From Poa pratensis (taxonomy: Eukaryota > Streptophyta > Magnoliopsida > Poales > Poaceae), in NCBI GenBank assembly GCA_947311845.1, contig CAMZMU010000062.1, positions 53,131,365 through 53,195,364 on the forward strand: a stretch of DNA of 64,000 nt, in the 5' to 3' direction. Below the pieces are notes generated by a model. The model made no database searches. It was not told the origin of the DNA and saw only the letters and a program-made list of their open reading frames with translations. Every line of letters starts with the position of its first letter. The stretch's first letter is position 1. Made by a program: the position numbers and the translations under genes. Positions 22,449-35,399 of this stretch are shown here, piece after piece.

Positions 22449-24390
22449 GAACTTTGACGATAGAATCTGTGAAACCTATGTCAGCTGAATAATGTGCGAC
22501 CAATGCTTGTGAAACTTCAACATGTGTACTATATAATTGTGGACGAACTTGCAAGCTTGTAGCCGTCGACTTCATTTGCGCTCGAAAGTTACGAGTGCCG
22601 AGTGCGGACAAATAAGCGTGCATTAGTTTATATCGGTAGTTAGTATATTAGTTACTTGGAGTAAAAGTTTAGCGAGTAAGAACTGCTGACTTGTAAGACA
22701 TCATAACTACACACCTTGAACTTTGAAGCTATAACAAGAGAAAAAAAATAAACATCATGTAGTTTCATTCTTCTCCGTGAGAATATTACTTGTGTAGTAG
22801 AGACTAGAGAGAGTATGACAATGCATGATACTAACCAAAGCATGCATGCAATGTGTGGCTCATGATCATTTGAGAACAGCCCATAGATACAGGAGGATAT
22901 TTCCTGGGGGCGGTAGCTGCAGGTATCGGTCGATCCCTGGAAAGCTTGTGATCTTATGTGGCACGGGAAAAGCCAGCTCGCAGCACCACTAGTAGACCGC
23001 CAAAAGGCACCGGAAACCAGGCAGAAAAAGCTAAGCAAAATGCACGCACGCACTTGCGTCCAAGATCTTGGCCCAACTATATCAGAATATTCATTTTACT
23101 CTTAATATAAAATGCAGTAAAAAAAGTACGCAGTCAGACAAGCAAACATCTTTTTACCGTACATGGGTTGGAATAAGCGGCCGGCCCCCACATGGCGGTC
23201 AGAGTCAAACGGTCAAATCAGACCAGTTCGACCAGGGAAATGGACCGAGGAGGCTGGAGGGGCGTACGTACGCGCCTGGGCCCCGGCCGCGCGCCAGCGG
23301 CCACGACCAACACGTGGCCCATTTCGCGCCGGGCCCGGCGGGCTTGCCGGCTGTGCGACAGCGTGGACTACTGGGCCCAGATGGACTCTTTGTCTCACGC
23401 GACCGACCCACCGACCAGTGAGCTCTGCATACCGCTTCGACCGCCGGTTCGGCTTCTCTCTGTTTGACCGTGAGTTCATTTGAATAATTTCTACTCCATC
23501 CGCTCTAAACTACAGTATAACATATATTAACATGTTTTAGAAATTTTAATCTAGACTAAAAATGGAATTCAATACATCCGTTTCAGGAATAACTAAAACG
23601 CGTTTACAATCTGATTTTCGGAGTCAGTAATTATGTTTACAACCTTCTTTGTCTTTTGCAACTCAGAAAATATATGAACTTCCCAAACAATAAGTATGAA
23701 ACGAAATAAATGCATTAAGGCGGTAGATCAAAGAATTATTATTAAAACGATGAGAGCTCTTTCATCTTTGAAAACTATTTTATTATATAAAAGCAAAAAG
23801 ATAGGTGCACCCCACCACCACTTAATAGTGTGACGCCTAGTCACCCTTCCATGTCATCCTTGTTTCAATATATGCTCTCCATTAAGAGGTGGAAACATGC
23901 GCGACCAAAATCAAATGACATGGAGAAGGGTTGCACGGTGGGACCAAAAATACGAACGGTGGCACGTTCTGAATGCATCAAAAGAAAACCTTGTTTGCGC
24001 ATTTAACTCGACAGGAGGCATGACACGCGGAAGGTACCACATCCTCAAAAGTAACTTACCCGAGCGTTAGGCGGTGCACCGCGTAAAAGATATCACTAGA
24101 CGACATCGTTATATCTCATTATGTGAACTGACATGGCGTGTTATAGCAAAAACACGTAGAAGATGCCGTGACGTGTTTTGTGCGGCGGAACACGCACACT
24201 CTAACTTGCCGAACTATACAAAAGCCTTATATGCAACACAATTAACATGATGCGCAAATGCTTGGAATTGTGGTGGAAAATAAAAATAAAGATTATTTCT
24301 TCATTGTCCAAACCTCCAAGGCATTTCGCAGGGCAACAACAATTGACACTTTCACATCAGAAATTCCCACGGGTGGGCCAGCCACACACT
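22449..24390. other. Region upstream of TPP, no gene seen
   Basis: Contains a GC-rich patch at 23170-23470 with overlapping frames on both strands and no domain. A CTACTCCATCCGCTCTAAA motif near 23492 resembles a Stowaway left end without a partner. The last few hundred bases presumably hold TPP promoter elements. Confidence 0.4.
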
Positions 24391-24400
24391 CTATATATAG
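24391..24400 (+). promoter_or_regulatory. TATA box of TPP
   Basis: CTATATATAG lies about 175 bp before the chosen ATG. A start site near 24420-24430 would give a 5' leader of about 140 nt, rich in CT and CA. It argues against using upstream in-frame ATGs before 24391. Confidence 0.7.
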
Positions 24401-24567
24401 ACCTGGCCTCCACCGCCCACAGCCATCAAACCACCTTCCTCTCTTTCCTCCTCACTGCCCAAACCATCGCCATCGCAGCATCTCCCCTTCTTTCTTTGCT
24501 CCGAGCCCACTCATCTCGTTGCTTTTTCACCCGCCGTTTCTTCGGTCTCTCCCCCTGTGCTCTCTCC

Positions 24568-27395
24568 ATGACTAACCACGCCGCCTTCTCCGCCGAGGAC
24601 GCGGTCACCGCCGCTGCGGCGCAGGCGCAGGCGAGTCGCCATTTCGCGTCGTTCCCGCCGCGGAGGGCGCGCGACTGCAGGAAGGCTGCCTTGGGCCGCA
24701 TGGACCTCGCCGCCTCGGGGGTGCTGAGGGCGGCCGGGTCTCTGTTGGACTCCATGAAGGCCTCCTCGCCCCGCCACGCCAAGCACGGCGCCGGCGCCGA
24801 CCACGACGACTGGATCGTAAGTCCACTTATTATATATGCGTGCATGGTCATGGCTACGGCTTGCTCTCTCTCCCCTCGAACTGAAGATTTAATCGTGGCC
24901 CGCCTGAAAATCGCAGGAGAAACACCCGTCGGCATTGGAGTATTTGGAGGCGGTTCTGGCCGCCGCGAAGGGGAAGCAGATCGTCATGTTCCTGGACTAC
25001 GACGGCACCCTGTCGCCGATCGTCGAGGACCCCGACAGCGCCGTCATGACCGAAGAGGTACGTGCGTCTCTTTCATCGATCGTTTCGTGTGTTGCTCTCT
25101 GCTCTGTAGGCAAGGTAGTACTTGATCTGTCCTCTTTTTTACCGCGGTTAATTTATTTCTGTGGTTCCCGCAGATGAGAGACGCGGTGAGGAGCGTGGCG
25201 CAGCATTTCCCGACCGCCATCGTGAGTGGGAGATGCAGAGACAAGGTACATTCCAGTGTGCCAACAAATACCACCAGTTTCTTCTTGCTTCCTCGCTGCT
25301 GCTGCTGCTGCTTTAATATTTTTGTTGCTTTCCTGGTGCTGTAAAAATTAAGAAGCCATTTATTTCTTCTCCTCTTCCTCCGGGACCCTTACACACCATG
25401 AGTCCATGACCATGCACCGTAAAAGGAATCTTCCAGGTTCCCCTTTTGTTATATCTCCGTGATTTTACCGCCGTCCACATGACATGGCATGCATATGCAT
25501 GCTGCCTTTTCTTTCTTGGCTGCGAGCGTCAACCTGGACGCATAGGCAGACACTACATGCACTGCACAGAGCGAGTAATTGCAAGCGTTTTAATGAGCGT
25601 TTCTTCTTGTACTTTGGAGTAGCACCAGGAGCCTACAAAAAGGCAGGGACCCTTTGCTTGCTAATTAAATGTGCCCATCTCTGCCATGTTTTGCCCACAA
25701 GAAATACACTGTATTTCATTATTTATTTATTATGGCCATTGTTGTGGTGCAGGTGTTTAACTTTGTGAAGCTTGAGGAGCTGTACTACGCCGGGAGCCAT
25801 GGCATGGACATCAAAGGCCCCACGACAGTGTCCAACCACAAGGCAAAGGTTAGTTAGTCACAATCTCTCTCTCTCTCTCTCTCACTATCTAGACGTTTTT
25901 CTTGACCTATTCCCTCTACAGTACACTCTGCGCTTTTCTTCACGTACGCAGGACATCTCTCTACCTCGTGAAAGAGACTTTTCCTTGGCCATAATTTGCA
26001 TACATTTATTTATGCAGAAAAAAACAAGTAGTACCTTGATGATTTAGTGGTTGTTTGATTTTCTCTATGCAGGCTGACGAGGTTCTGTGCCAGCCGGCGA
26101 CCGAGTTCCTGCCTGTCATCGATGAGGTAGGCATATATGCAGGAGATGATTGTCTTTCCTCTGAACTAATCAACCTTGAATATATTGGCGCCCTTTCTCG
26201 CATGCAAAAGTAGTCAACACTACTCAAAGAATAGAGTAAAATACACGATTTGCTGACAAGTTTCCTGCCTGTCATCTATTTTCAGGTGTATCAGACGCTG
26301 ACAGCCAAGATGGAGTCCATCCCGGGCGCCAAGGTGGAGAACAACAAGTTCTGCCTCTCCGTCCACTTCCGCTGCGTGGACGAGGAGGTGAAATTAATTA
26401 CTACCAAGAAATATAACTTCTTTTCTTGAAAATATAACTGTGCACACTCCATACGTTTTAATTGCCTAATTAATAAAATTATTCTTGGCCTAACTTTGGC
26501 ATATAATGCATGTAGGAGTGGGATGCTCTGGGCGAGAAGGTGAGGGCGGTGCTGGAGGGCTACCCGGACCTGTGCCTCACCAAGGGGAGAAAGGTCCTCG
26601 AGATCCGGCCGTCCATCAAGTGGGACAAGGGCAACGCCCTCGAGTTCTTGCTTGAGTCTCTCGGTTAGTTACTAACTTACTGCTGGTTTATGTTCAGTCA
26701 CTACTAGCTGTTAATTTTTACCTTATTGCTAAGCAAAGGTCCTAATGATTTCTTTTGGATGAAATTATTTTCTCTCTTGAAGGTTATGCGGGGCGTGGTG
26801 ATGTTTTCCCTATATACATCGGAGATGACCGCACAGATGAAGATGCGTTCAAGGTACGTAGTGTAGTGCGCGCTGCACTGTGCACGCATAAATCATCATC
26901 ACTTTTGCACTGATGCAAGAAAAAGGCAGATGTATGAACCATGAACTGATAAATGCATTTACCCTTTTGCAAATGAAACTCTAGGTGCTGCGCAACATGG
27001 GACAGGGCATCGGGATCCTTGTCACCAAGTTTCCCAAGGAGACAAGTGCATCCTACTCTCTGCGTGAGCCTGCAGAGGTATATATATAAATATTTATACA
27101 CAAATATGTATATATACCACGAGATATGTTACCTATACTACATCGTTGCATGCGTCATGCTTATTTTTTGTGAAATGGCTAGGTAGCTAGCATGAACAAC
27201 TATATATTTGTGGTTACTATGGCAGCAGTAGAGCTAGTCAGTAGTTAGGTTTCATTTCTCTGGTAGTCATGGGTAATGTTGACATGTAATTATTATTTTT
27301 ACATATATATAACCTGGTTGGTACTTATGTCGTGGCACATGCAGGTCAAAGACTTCCTGCGTAAGCTGGTGAAGAGCAACGGCACAAGGGGCTAG
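24568..27395 (+). CDS. TPP: Trehalose-6-phosphate phosphatase, 10 exons, 358 aa
   Basis: Dephosphorylates trehalose-6-phosphate to trehalose, the second step of plant trehalose synthesis; it controls the level of the sugar signal T6P. Exons by GT-AG signals and phase: 24568-24816, 24917-25057, 25174-25245, 25753-25848, 26073-26126, 26286-26387, 26516-26663, 26783-26853, 26985-27077, 27345-27395 (1077 nt with stop). The HAD core is complete: [11 protein letters not shown] (nucleophile Asp110, Asp112), AIVSGR (145-150), GSHGMD (168-173), SIKWDKG (271-277) and [12 protein letters not shown] (299-310). The first ~85 residues are a variable Ala/Arg-rich N-terminus, as usual in plant TPPs, and total length is typical. 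The ATG at 24568 was chosen because it follows the TATA box. The frame stays open further upstream, but that part lies outside the predicted transcript. No break is seen, so it is probably functional. Membership of a particular TPP subclass (e.g. RAMOSA3-like) is not decided. Confidence 0.95.
25246..25752 (+). other. TPP intron 3
   Basis: The longest intron of the gene (507 bp), starting GTACATTCC and ending TGGTGCAG. It includes a CTG-rich run (GCTGCTGCTGCTGCTG, about 25298-25313). No other feature seen. Confidence 0.85.
25864..25884 (+). repeat. (CT)n microsatellite in TPP intron 4
   Basis: About ten CT units shortly after the intron 4 donor; likely length-polymorphic. Confidence 0.8.
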
Positions 27396-28989
27396 TTCAT
27401 CGGCAGGCAGATGATAGCTCTAACTCGACATGCATGGAGAGCAAGCTATATAAGCTAGAAGAAGTCTTGTTTCCTTTTTGAACTTTGCGTTTTTTGCTAT
27501 TTTGTCTAATTAGTGTTTGGGTCGGTATATAAGATCCAGTTCGAGCGGTGACCCTAGGCCTTGGCTCTGAAGGTTTCTCTATTACTGTATCCTTCTCGCC
27601 AGGTCTTTGTAATTAGCCTTTCCTAGCTATAATAGTAATTAGCGAAGAAGAGATCGATGCGCCAACAGTTTGTAAATGCATCGATCGACCGATCATGTGT
27701 GCATGTTTGAGAAGTCAGAACGACTCCTACCGTCCTACGTACTAGCTAGACTGCACCGGCCGGCTTGCTTGCTTGCCCCTGTACGGCCAAACCTGCACCT
27801 TCAGATCAATGCAGGCAGGCCGGTAGCTCGCTGAGTAAATTTCACGGAGCTATGGCATGCGGTCGCCATTACCGAGAGAAGACGGATTTCGCATGCAAAC
27901 GCAACTCACTCTCCTTGTTCTACTGTCGCTGCATGCCACTATACATAGATGCATCATCAATGGAGTGGTGCCAAAGCGCACGTTTCCATGGATCGAGAAG
28001 GGGCCTGGCCTGGTGGAGGAGCAGTAGAGGCTGTAGGTAGGTACTTGGATCGCACCATTTCTCCACGGGTTCCCATGGGTAGAAACGGCAAGGATCCACA
28101 TGGTGGGGCGACTGGAGTTTTCCTTATCGATCGAGCGCTGCTCTGCTCGGCGAGGGAGGGGAGGGACCATGCACGCATGTGGGAAGAAGGAGACCGGCCG
28201 GTGGTGTTCCCACTTTCGTCTCCTCCTCATTGAATGCGCGCCCGAGAGCGCGACTGACGGCGAGCAGCAGATCCCAGCTGAAACAATGCGCCGGCGCCGA
28301 TGCCGATGCCGACGCCGGCATCAGCGCGTGCGCGCCCACCCGGCCCGCGTGCCCCCACGGCATCGGCACCGTACGCGCGCTCCGATCTGTCTCGACTCGC
28401 CTTTCCTACGGCAGATGAATTCCTGCGCAGGCCACATGTTCCGCCCTGACCACCAAAAGCCTCCCCCTGCCCTGCGGCGTCTCATTAACTTCGGCGTATA
28501 TATCGAGCGATCGGCCGATGCAGGACGGAGAGCTATGGCTGCTGCTGCGCCCATGCTTCCATCGATCGGGCGCGCAGCAGCAATGCAGCGTCCTCCATGT
28601 ACTGCGCACACTATACACATGTATCACCGTCACCGACCTATGCGTGTACCTCTGATCTGGTTTCATCAACTTTGCGATCAATTTCTACGTCGTTTGGTTC
28701 ATATAATTTTATGATCAACCGTGAGGTTCTACACTAAATCAACCAGCGAGAGAAAGGCTCCAGGAGAGAGGCGACCAAAGCGATTTCTCCCTCTCGCCGA
28801 CGAAGCTGCCGGTCATCCTGCCTCCGGCGGCCCTCGGGCTTCGGACGTACGGCGGACCATGGCCCCTCGCCAGTGGGAAGATTTTTGTTCTTTTTAGTGA
28901 ATTTCAGTGTCTTCTTGAGAATGGTGTGGCTGCGGCGACATTCTAAAGTCAGAATAAAGTCATTCCCGTCCGATTCTCGCTCCGCGGAG
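27396..28989. other. TPP 3' UTR and downstream intergenic DNA
   Basis: T-rich sequence to about 27640 is the probable 3' UTR; no canonical AATAAA was identified. Beyond it lies DNA rich in GATCGATC/GCATGC palindromes with overlapping open frames on both strands (27850-28714) that show no domain. Confidence 0.5.
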
Positions 28990-29400
28990 CTCCTATCGCC
29001 CGCGGGCACACGAAATTGCGTGTCCGGTGGATCTTTTGGGATCCAGTCAATTTTGGTGTTCGTTCGTATGGTTGTAGCTCTGACTTTTCCGATCTACGGT
29101 TGTCATCTTTGATCATGGTTGCCGCTCTAGTGCTTTGGTCCTTCGGAGACTTAGCACTACAACTTGTTGTATGTCTACTACAATAAACTCTACTACAAAA
29201 AGTTTTACCCGGCTCCGGTGAGGGGAGGGGTGAGGATGGCGGCGCGACTTCAGCTCGCTCTAGTGCTTGTAGTCGTCGTTAGGGGATCTGAAGACCTATT
29301 CATAATTTATTATTATTTTTTAAATTTTTTGTACTTGTGATGATGATTAAATAATTGGTTGGCCTTTTCGGAAAAAGAAAGCCATCAGGTACTATGACAG
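28990..29400 (+). mobile_element. LINE 3'-end fragment
   Basis: The stretch with CTTTGGTCCTTCGGAGACTT, then CTACTACAA repeats, CCCGGCTCCGG and GTGCTTGTAGTCGTCG, then an AT-rich tail ending GGAAAAAGAAAG, resembles a 3' UTR I associate with Triticeae LINE elements. No reading frame survives and no TSD was found. The assignment is from memory of a common repeat. Confidence 0.4.
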
Positions 29401-29648
29401 TAGATTTTTTCCGACAACTCTCCATCGTGGCTTCGTGCGATAGGCCAGCTAGTACAACTAGGGCCGGCCAGCGTGGAAATGACTAAGAAAAATTGGGTAT
29501 ATGCCACTTACGTTTTGTGAGTTATCAAAAAGCCACTAACTCTCATTGTGTCATCATTTATACACCAGTAACGCACTTACGCCGTTAGGTTCGGCCAACT
29601 CGTCGTCTTTTTTTCTCATTTTATTACATGTAGGATCATCCGTGCATG

Positions 29649-29930
29649 AGGACGCGCAGTGGCGCGATGGTTGAGTGTGGCAGTGGCCACCCAGCCCTCC
29701 CAGGTTCGACTCCCCACGGGAGCAATTATTTGGGTGCCTCACCTCTTCTGCCTCCCACGCATGTTCAGGCCACAACTGTCAAATCTCAAAACATGCGTGC
29801 TGTGTGTACTAGTCTATAGGTCTAGCTTGTGTACTAGGGTGTGAGTGTGTGTGTGCGTGCGTGTGGTGTGAGTTTGTACTCAGGTTCAGATACTACAGAT
29901 GTACCACCCTTCGAGAGGCCTCAAAAAAAA
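29649..29930 (+). mobile_element. tRNA-derived SINE
   Basis: The tRNA-like head has an A-box region (GTGGCGCGATGGTTGAGTG) and B-box GGTTCGACTCC (29703-29713). It is followed by an unrelated body with GTGTGTGTGCGTGCG and a terminal A-run. A perfect 11-bp duplication ATCCGTGCATG flanks it (29638-29648 and 29931-29941). Confidence 0.9.
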
Positions 29931-31149
29931 ATCCGTGCATGTCGACAAATTGCTATTGGTATCCTTACTTGCGGACCACACCACATCATCGGTAGACGGC
30001 GTGCATACCATTCGAAGATTCAAGGTCCTTTTTTAGTTAGCATATCCCAAATCTTTGCCGCTCCCCTTCTCTGCTCGGGCCACCGCCATCATCCTCGCCA
30101 TCATTATGTATGTTTGCATGCTTCTTCCACCACGACTGCCTCGCTGATCACATGGTTTCCCTTGTGGAATTTTCCCCTGGCCTGTCGTCGCCTAGCCGAT
30201 CTCATGTTCCTTTTCCCTGAAGTAGCGTGAGTGTGATCACTGGTTGTCTCCGGCACACCTTCCACGGTGGATGTGAAGCGGATCTGGGTGCAGAGATGGA
30301 TGTGACATGGTCTGTGATCATGGGCTTGGTCGACAAACAAAGAACAAAGTTTTGAAGTTCTAGAACATGCTGAATGCGGTGATCGCCTTCCCCTAAGGGT
30401 TAGAATCCAATCTCCTCTTTGATTTTTTGAATCTTTTTTGTATCCCTTAGTAATATGGAGGAATTGTGGTGCTAACCATTTCCTTTCTCAAGATTTAAAT
30501 TTAAGATTCAAAACTCCCGCAAAACGAGGATTTGAGAAGTTCCCTGTATGCAAAACGAGTAATCCATGCCCATGTACAACGATAACAATTTCATAGACAT
30601 ACAACGTGATGAGGATTTAGTCCCGATGTAAGCTAAGCGTCTAGGTACTAGGACTATGTTAATGTGGGTTCCTGTTGTTAGCAATGAGTCCAGGAAAGAG
30701 CCCGTCGTCAATAATTTCGTATCATCGTCTACATAGACAACTCAACCGAGCATAACTAGGTAGCTTCTCCTTGAATATGATGCAGAGGCAATCAACCAGA
30801 AAGACATAAAAGTGGAAGCATAGGATAATTTTTTTAGCAGATGATGATGATGAGAAAGAATATCCATAGTAGCTACTAATCTTGACAGGATGACAAGTAA
30901 GAAATATTTGGTTGATTTAAACTTTAAGTCAGACTATGGGACCGATAAGAATGAGGATGCTTAAGATGATTAAATGGGTTCCAAATATAATGATGAAGAT
31001 GAGGACATGTTTCTAATGCTTCTTGACACGACCAAACCTACAAATTGACGAGGGGATTGTTTGGAGAGTGTGAAATAATTCAGATATGAAGTTTCTACGT
31101 ATATAGTAATAAACCAGCTTTGGAGTAAATCACTAAAAAGAGTGGCCAA

Positions 31150-33020
31150 AAATACCAAGTGTGCATTGCAGGAACACTGAAGTGTGTAAATGGAGACAAC
31201 ATGATCCCCAATGTAGGTGGATACCCATTTCAGGTTCTGAATCTTCTTTTTGATGTGTTTCCATATTTTATACTTTGAAAGTTGATATTATGTATTCACA
31301 AGATTGATTATCCAATGTGAGTCAAGGTGAACACCCTAAAACACAACTACGCTAATACTGATATATGTGAGAAAATAAGATCTGCTTTAACCAAGTGGAT
31401 TGTTGCTATTGTACTTGATTGGTTGAGAGAGGATCAACATTGATGAATTGAGAAGGAATCTTAGTGACAAGTTGAATGTGGCAATTCCTTACATAGTGTT
31501 TTTTATATGAAGGAGATGGCTTTGAACCTTATTCAAGGCAATTGGAATGACGGTTTCCACATGTTGTACACTTTCAAATTAGCAAGAGATACATAATACA
31601 TGGCTTAAGAGTAGTGTTCACACTGATTATGAGTTTGTGAAAGGAAGAGTAAAAACTGAACGAGGGAAGAAGTATAAGATGACATATAAGAGATTATTCT
31701 ACATATTTTTTATCTGCCTGAAGGCATGCTGGAAGGGTTTCTCGAGGCTTGCAAGCCATACTTAGCATTGGACTCAACGACTCTGAAAGAGAAGTTTAGA
31801 GGACAACTTGCTACATAAAGTGTTGTAGATGCCCATAATGTGCTATTTCCTATAGGTTATGCTCTTCTTGGGGTAAATCTAATGAAAGTGGGACGTGGTT
31901 TGACGGAGATATTATGTCAGGTAGGTGACCCTCCATGCTTGGTAATACACACACTAATGCATGCACGGCTATAGAATGTTGTTGATGTTGTCTTCCCTAG
32001 GGTTGAGCATAGAGAATGGATGAGGATGATATCCTAACTACATGAAAAAGTTCAAAAGCAAGATTTTGAAGACAACTTGTGGCCAACATCATACACCTAC
32101 ACCCTAGTGAGACATGCTACTTACATGCATAACATGTGTACACATGGAAAGGTGAAAGAATGGACATCACACTTAACTATGGTCTAGAGAAATTTTGGTG
32201 AATTAAGTAGGGTGGATTATGTTTGCAACATTTTAGCAGAGTGTTTCAATACAAAGATTAGGCATCTTAAAACACTTGCAGTGATTTTTTTCAAGATGCA
32301 ATAAGACAAGTCAGAATGTTGATAATATATTTTAGGCAAAGAATTAATACACAAAAGATTGTAGGCCCTACAATAGTGCCAACAGTGGTTTTATTATTAA
32401 TGAATGCAGAGGAATAAGTATTAGGATGACTAGATGTTATGATACATCAGTTTAGGTTTGCACAACTGATAAGAATGTAAGGATGAAACTTGTTGTTCGC
32501 ATGGATAACTACACACCTTAGTTTGACCGCCCCGTATACGTCACGAAAAAAAGAGAATACTCAATGGGGTGGGGGGATTTCAACATTAGAGTCGATAGAA
32601 TTATCCAAAAGTATTTTGAATTTTTATAAGTCATATCGCGGTTGTTATAATTATTTTTATAAGTCCATGGAGAAAGTCAACTCAAAAGTCAACCCTAAAA
32701 ACTGACCACCAAAAAATGTGTTCAAGTAGAAAGTTTTGTTGAGCAATATTTTATGTGGCCAAGTTCTGTTCAACCAATGTAGAAAATGCACCATCGGTGA
32801 AAGTTGAAATTTGATTGTGTATTGTCAACCCAGGTTCAAACTTGAATCGGGAATTCTTAGGACGCCACTTGGAACTTGGAAGTCCTAGGAAGGTTAGGAT
32901 AAAAACCTCCCATGAAAAAGGTTCAAGGTTAGGACCAAGTAAAACTAAATGCAAAAGGTGTGGAGGATTTGTACACATCATAAGGTTACCTAAAAACCGT
33001 GTTCCATATATTTTAGAATA
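31150..33020 (+). pseudogene. Degenerate MURA-like transposase
   Basis: Readable islands in shifting frames: around 31750-31860, YLALDSTTLKEKFRGQL and then AHNVLFPIGYALLG. These correspond to the catalytic-core segment of MULE transposases (usually LDGxxLKGxxGGxL and xxxLFPIAYAxV). Near 32940-32995 there is a zinc-knuckle remnant, CKRCGGFVHIIRLPK. Many stops and frameshifts intervene, so it is inactive. Too decayed to place the second catalytic Asp or the Glu. Confidence 0.65.
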
Positions 33021-34204
33021 GGTCCATTTTTAGATTTAGGAATATGCAGAAGGTGACCCTTTTCTTCCTAGATAGTTTTGTTTCTAAAGAAACTACCATT
33101 TAAAATATGTGCATGCCATCATATTTATCCTACGCACATATACCACAAACATGACTCAGTACCAAAGTGAATTATTTTTTGGCAAGTTTTACATATTATT
33201 TATTTTTCCTTAATAAAGTTCGTAAAATGTTGAAGAAGATTTATAGATGAAACTATTTATTTAATTCACATTCATTATTATGGATGCTAAAATCAAGTCC
33301 TAAGCATAAGATCCCGACAAAAAAAGTCCTAAGCATAATGTTGTCGCCCACAGACAGCTGATGCTTCAACGCGAAGGAGTGGCTAAAGGACCTGTGCCCC
33401 GTCCCCAAAGGAGTATGACCTCGAGATCCCCTAGCAGATCATTCGTAACTACGTGCAAGCGGACTTGATCATCCCTGAATTTTTGCCACCGTCTTGCTCG
33501 TTAGAGAGTAAGATCTCCTTCAAGCATTGGATCTTGTTGACTTGTTCGATCACGGATTAGATCATCACCAACCTCCAGGCGGATTATATCCAACACGAGG
33601 GAGAGATAAAACATTGACTTGAATTCAGACCTTGGGTTGGCCTTGTCCGACACAATACCGCCTCCCTTTCTTAATGACAGGCACACCTTAAGCGGAAGAG
33701 CGGGCGGGAAAGTGGATCGATTGCCCAAGAATTACAACTACATAGAGGGTCTTTACAAGTCTATAAGGAAGTTCAAAAAAATTGTCTAAAGGTGAACATG
33801 CCAAGAAGCATAAATAACTTAATGATTGTGTTCTACTAGTTGTGTTTCATCCGTAAGTTCCCACATTCCATTCAATGACCTAGTGTCAATATAATTATAA
33901 CTACATTTGATCCAGACATAAATCAAACTTCTCTCAGAATAAAGAAATTACATCACTATCCAAATGAAAGCGTGGTTGCAAATGGGAACTATCAAACATG
34001 GCGTGGTGGCGAAGCCGAAACGTTACCGGCATGCATGTCTAGCCGTTGGGCATGCTTAGAACGCGCAAGCGCGGCATAGGTTGGGCTCTGACATAGAGCT
34101 AGTTAGCCGTTTTTCATCGCTGCTAAGGGGCATTTTGGTGGGACCCGCATGTAAGGAAAACCGTCAAAATCTACTTGTTTGACCTGCTAACATGGATAAA
34201 GGCA
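33021..34204. other. Right flank of the fossil MULE, no gene seen
   Basis: No domain recognised. The stretch at 33300-33730 has a different, GC-richer texture and could be a fragment of another element. Confidence 0.35.
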
Positions 34205-34741
34205 TTTTTCTGACCTAACGGCCGCTGATTTCAAGTGTTTCCAGTGGTGTAGAAATAACTACGATTGGAGTTGGTAGCATTTTGACTATTTGAAAAATCT
34301 AGTGGCACAATCTATATTTGAGCGAGAGTTAGCGACATAGTCATAATGTTTCCAGTTAAATTCGGTATGTACGTATGTGCAATGAGATCATGTGGTCGTA
34401 GTCCCGTTAGAGCATGTCCAACCGGACCCACCACTTTGCCTCCATTTATCCGGATGGACAGTTTAGAGAGTGATCGGGCAAAAGAGAGAGGTCTCCCATT
34501 TTGTCCTTATGTTTTCGGGCAGCCCGACTCACCTCATACTCAGTTTATGGGCTGAGTATGAGGACGTCTTGAGTGTGTCTAGGTTGTCCGCCTTGCTCAC
34601 CCTGAACCATGTTTTTGTCTTTCTTTTTCTTTCTTTTATCCTTATTTTATCGCTCTCTCCTTCTCCACTAATCATAAGCAAGTGAGAGAATAATTTTGGA
34701 GGACATGACTAGACACACTAACAAATGAGAGTCCAAAGCGG

Positions 34742-34962
34742 GAGAAAATTGCAAGAAACCACCACATTTGGGGCTAGGGTTTCAAAAAAACCACCATGTT
34801 GCGGGAAAATTTCAAAAGACCACCAACATTGGGTAACAGCGGCGCAAGAAGCACTGATCATTCATTTGCCGCGCGCTAATTCAAATTCTGACCAGTGGGA
34901 CCCGATGTCAGGCTGACGTGGCATCAGACGCGCGGACAGACGTTGACGGCCGTTAACGCCGC
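34742..34962 (+). repeat. MULE left TIR
   Basis: Pairs with 44345-44563. It contains CACCACATTTGGGG, CAAAAGACCACCAACATTGG and GACGTTGACGGCCGTTAA. Differences from the right TIR are scattered substitutions. Confidence 0.92.
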
Positions 34963-35399
34963 ACATCTTGTTCGAACCGGACCAGCCCTGTCCTGACCAC
35001 TCACTCACTTCGTTCTCCCCGCGCCTCCCCTCTCGCGTCGACATAGAAACCGGCGGCGGCGGTGGCGTAGACTCTGGCGGCGGTGACGGGCACAGAAGCT
35101 CCGCTACAGCTGGAGGTGGTGGCGCAGGCGGCGGGGTCGATGGCGACTGCTGTGGCAGCTCGAACGTGCTTGTGACCACGCACTCCGTGTTCCCCAGGGC
35201 GGTAGCGGCCGTGGCGCAGATCTGGGTGGCAAATCCGACGCGCAGCCATGAGTACACCACCGGCCTCGGTGGAGTCGAGTAAGTAATCTCTGCCCCCCTC
35301 TGCTGATTCAATTTTTTCGTGCAGTTCGATCTAGATTTGGAAGCTAGGGTTAGCCGATTTTGTATTATAGCCTCTGGATTTTTTCTTTAAATACTTGTA

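Larger units (their letters stand above)
29485..34345 (+). mobile_element. Fossil Mutator-like element (MULE)
   Basis: The ends share a degenerate inverted pattern. At left (29485-29590) are GCCACTAACTCTC, TACACCAGTAACGCACTTAC and CGCCGTTAGGT. At right (34205-34345, reverse-complemented) are GTCGCTAACTCTC, TACACCACTGGAAACACTTG and GGCCGTTAGGTCAG. Between them lies a decayed MURA-like frame (about 31150-33020). A SINE inserted close to the left end. Boundaries are approximate and no TSD was found. Confidence 0.5.

Noticed and set aside
23490..23600. A Stowaway MITE near TPP
   Set aside because: Only a left-end-like CTCCATCCG motif; no matching right end was found.
24426..24935. 169-codon antisense frame over TPP exon 1
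   Set aside because: Shadow of GC-rich exon 1 code; crosses an intron boundary and has no splice or promoter support.
17330..29713. tRNA genes at the B-box-like motifs
   Set aside because: Both sit in SINE heads with degenerate A-boxes, poly(A) tails and target duplications, and no cloverleaf was evident.
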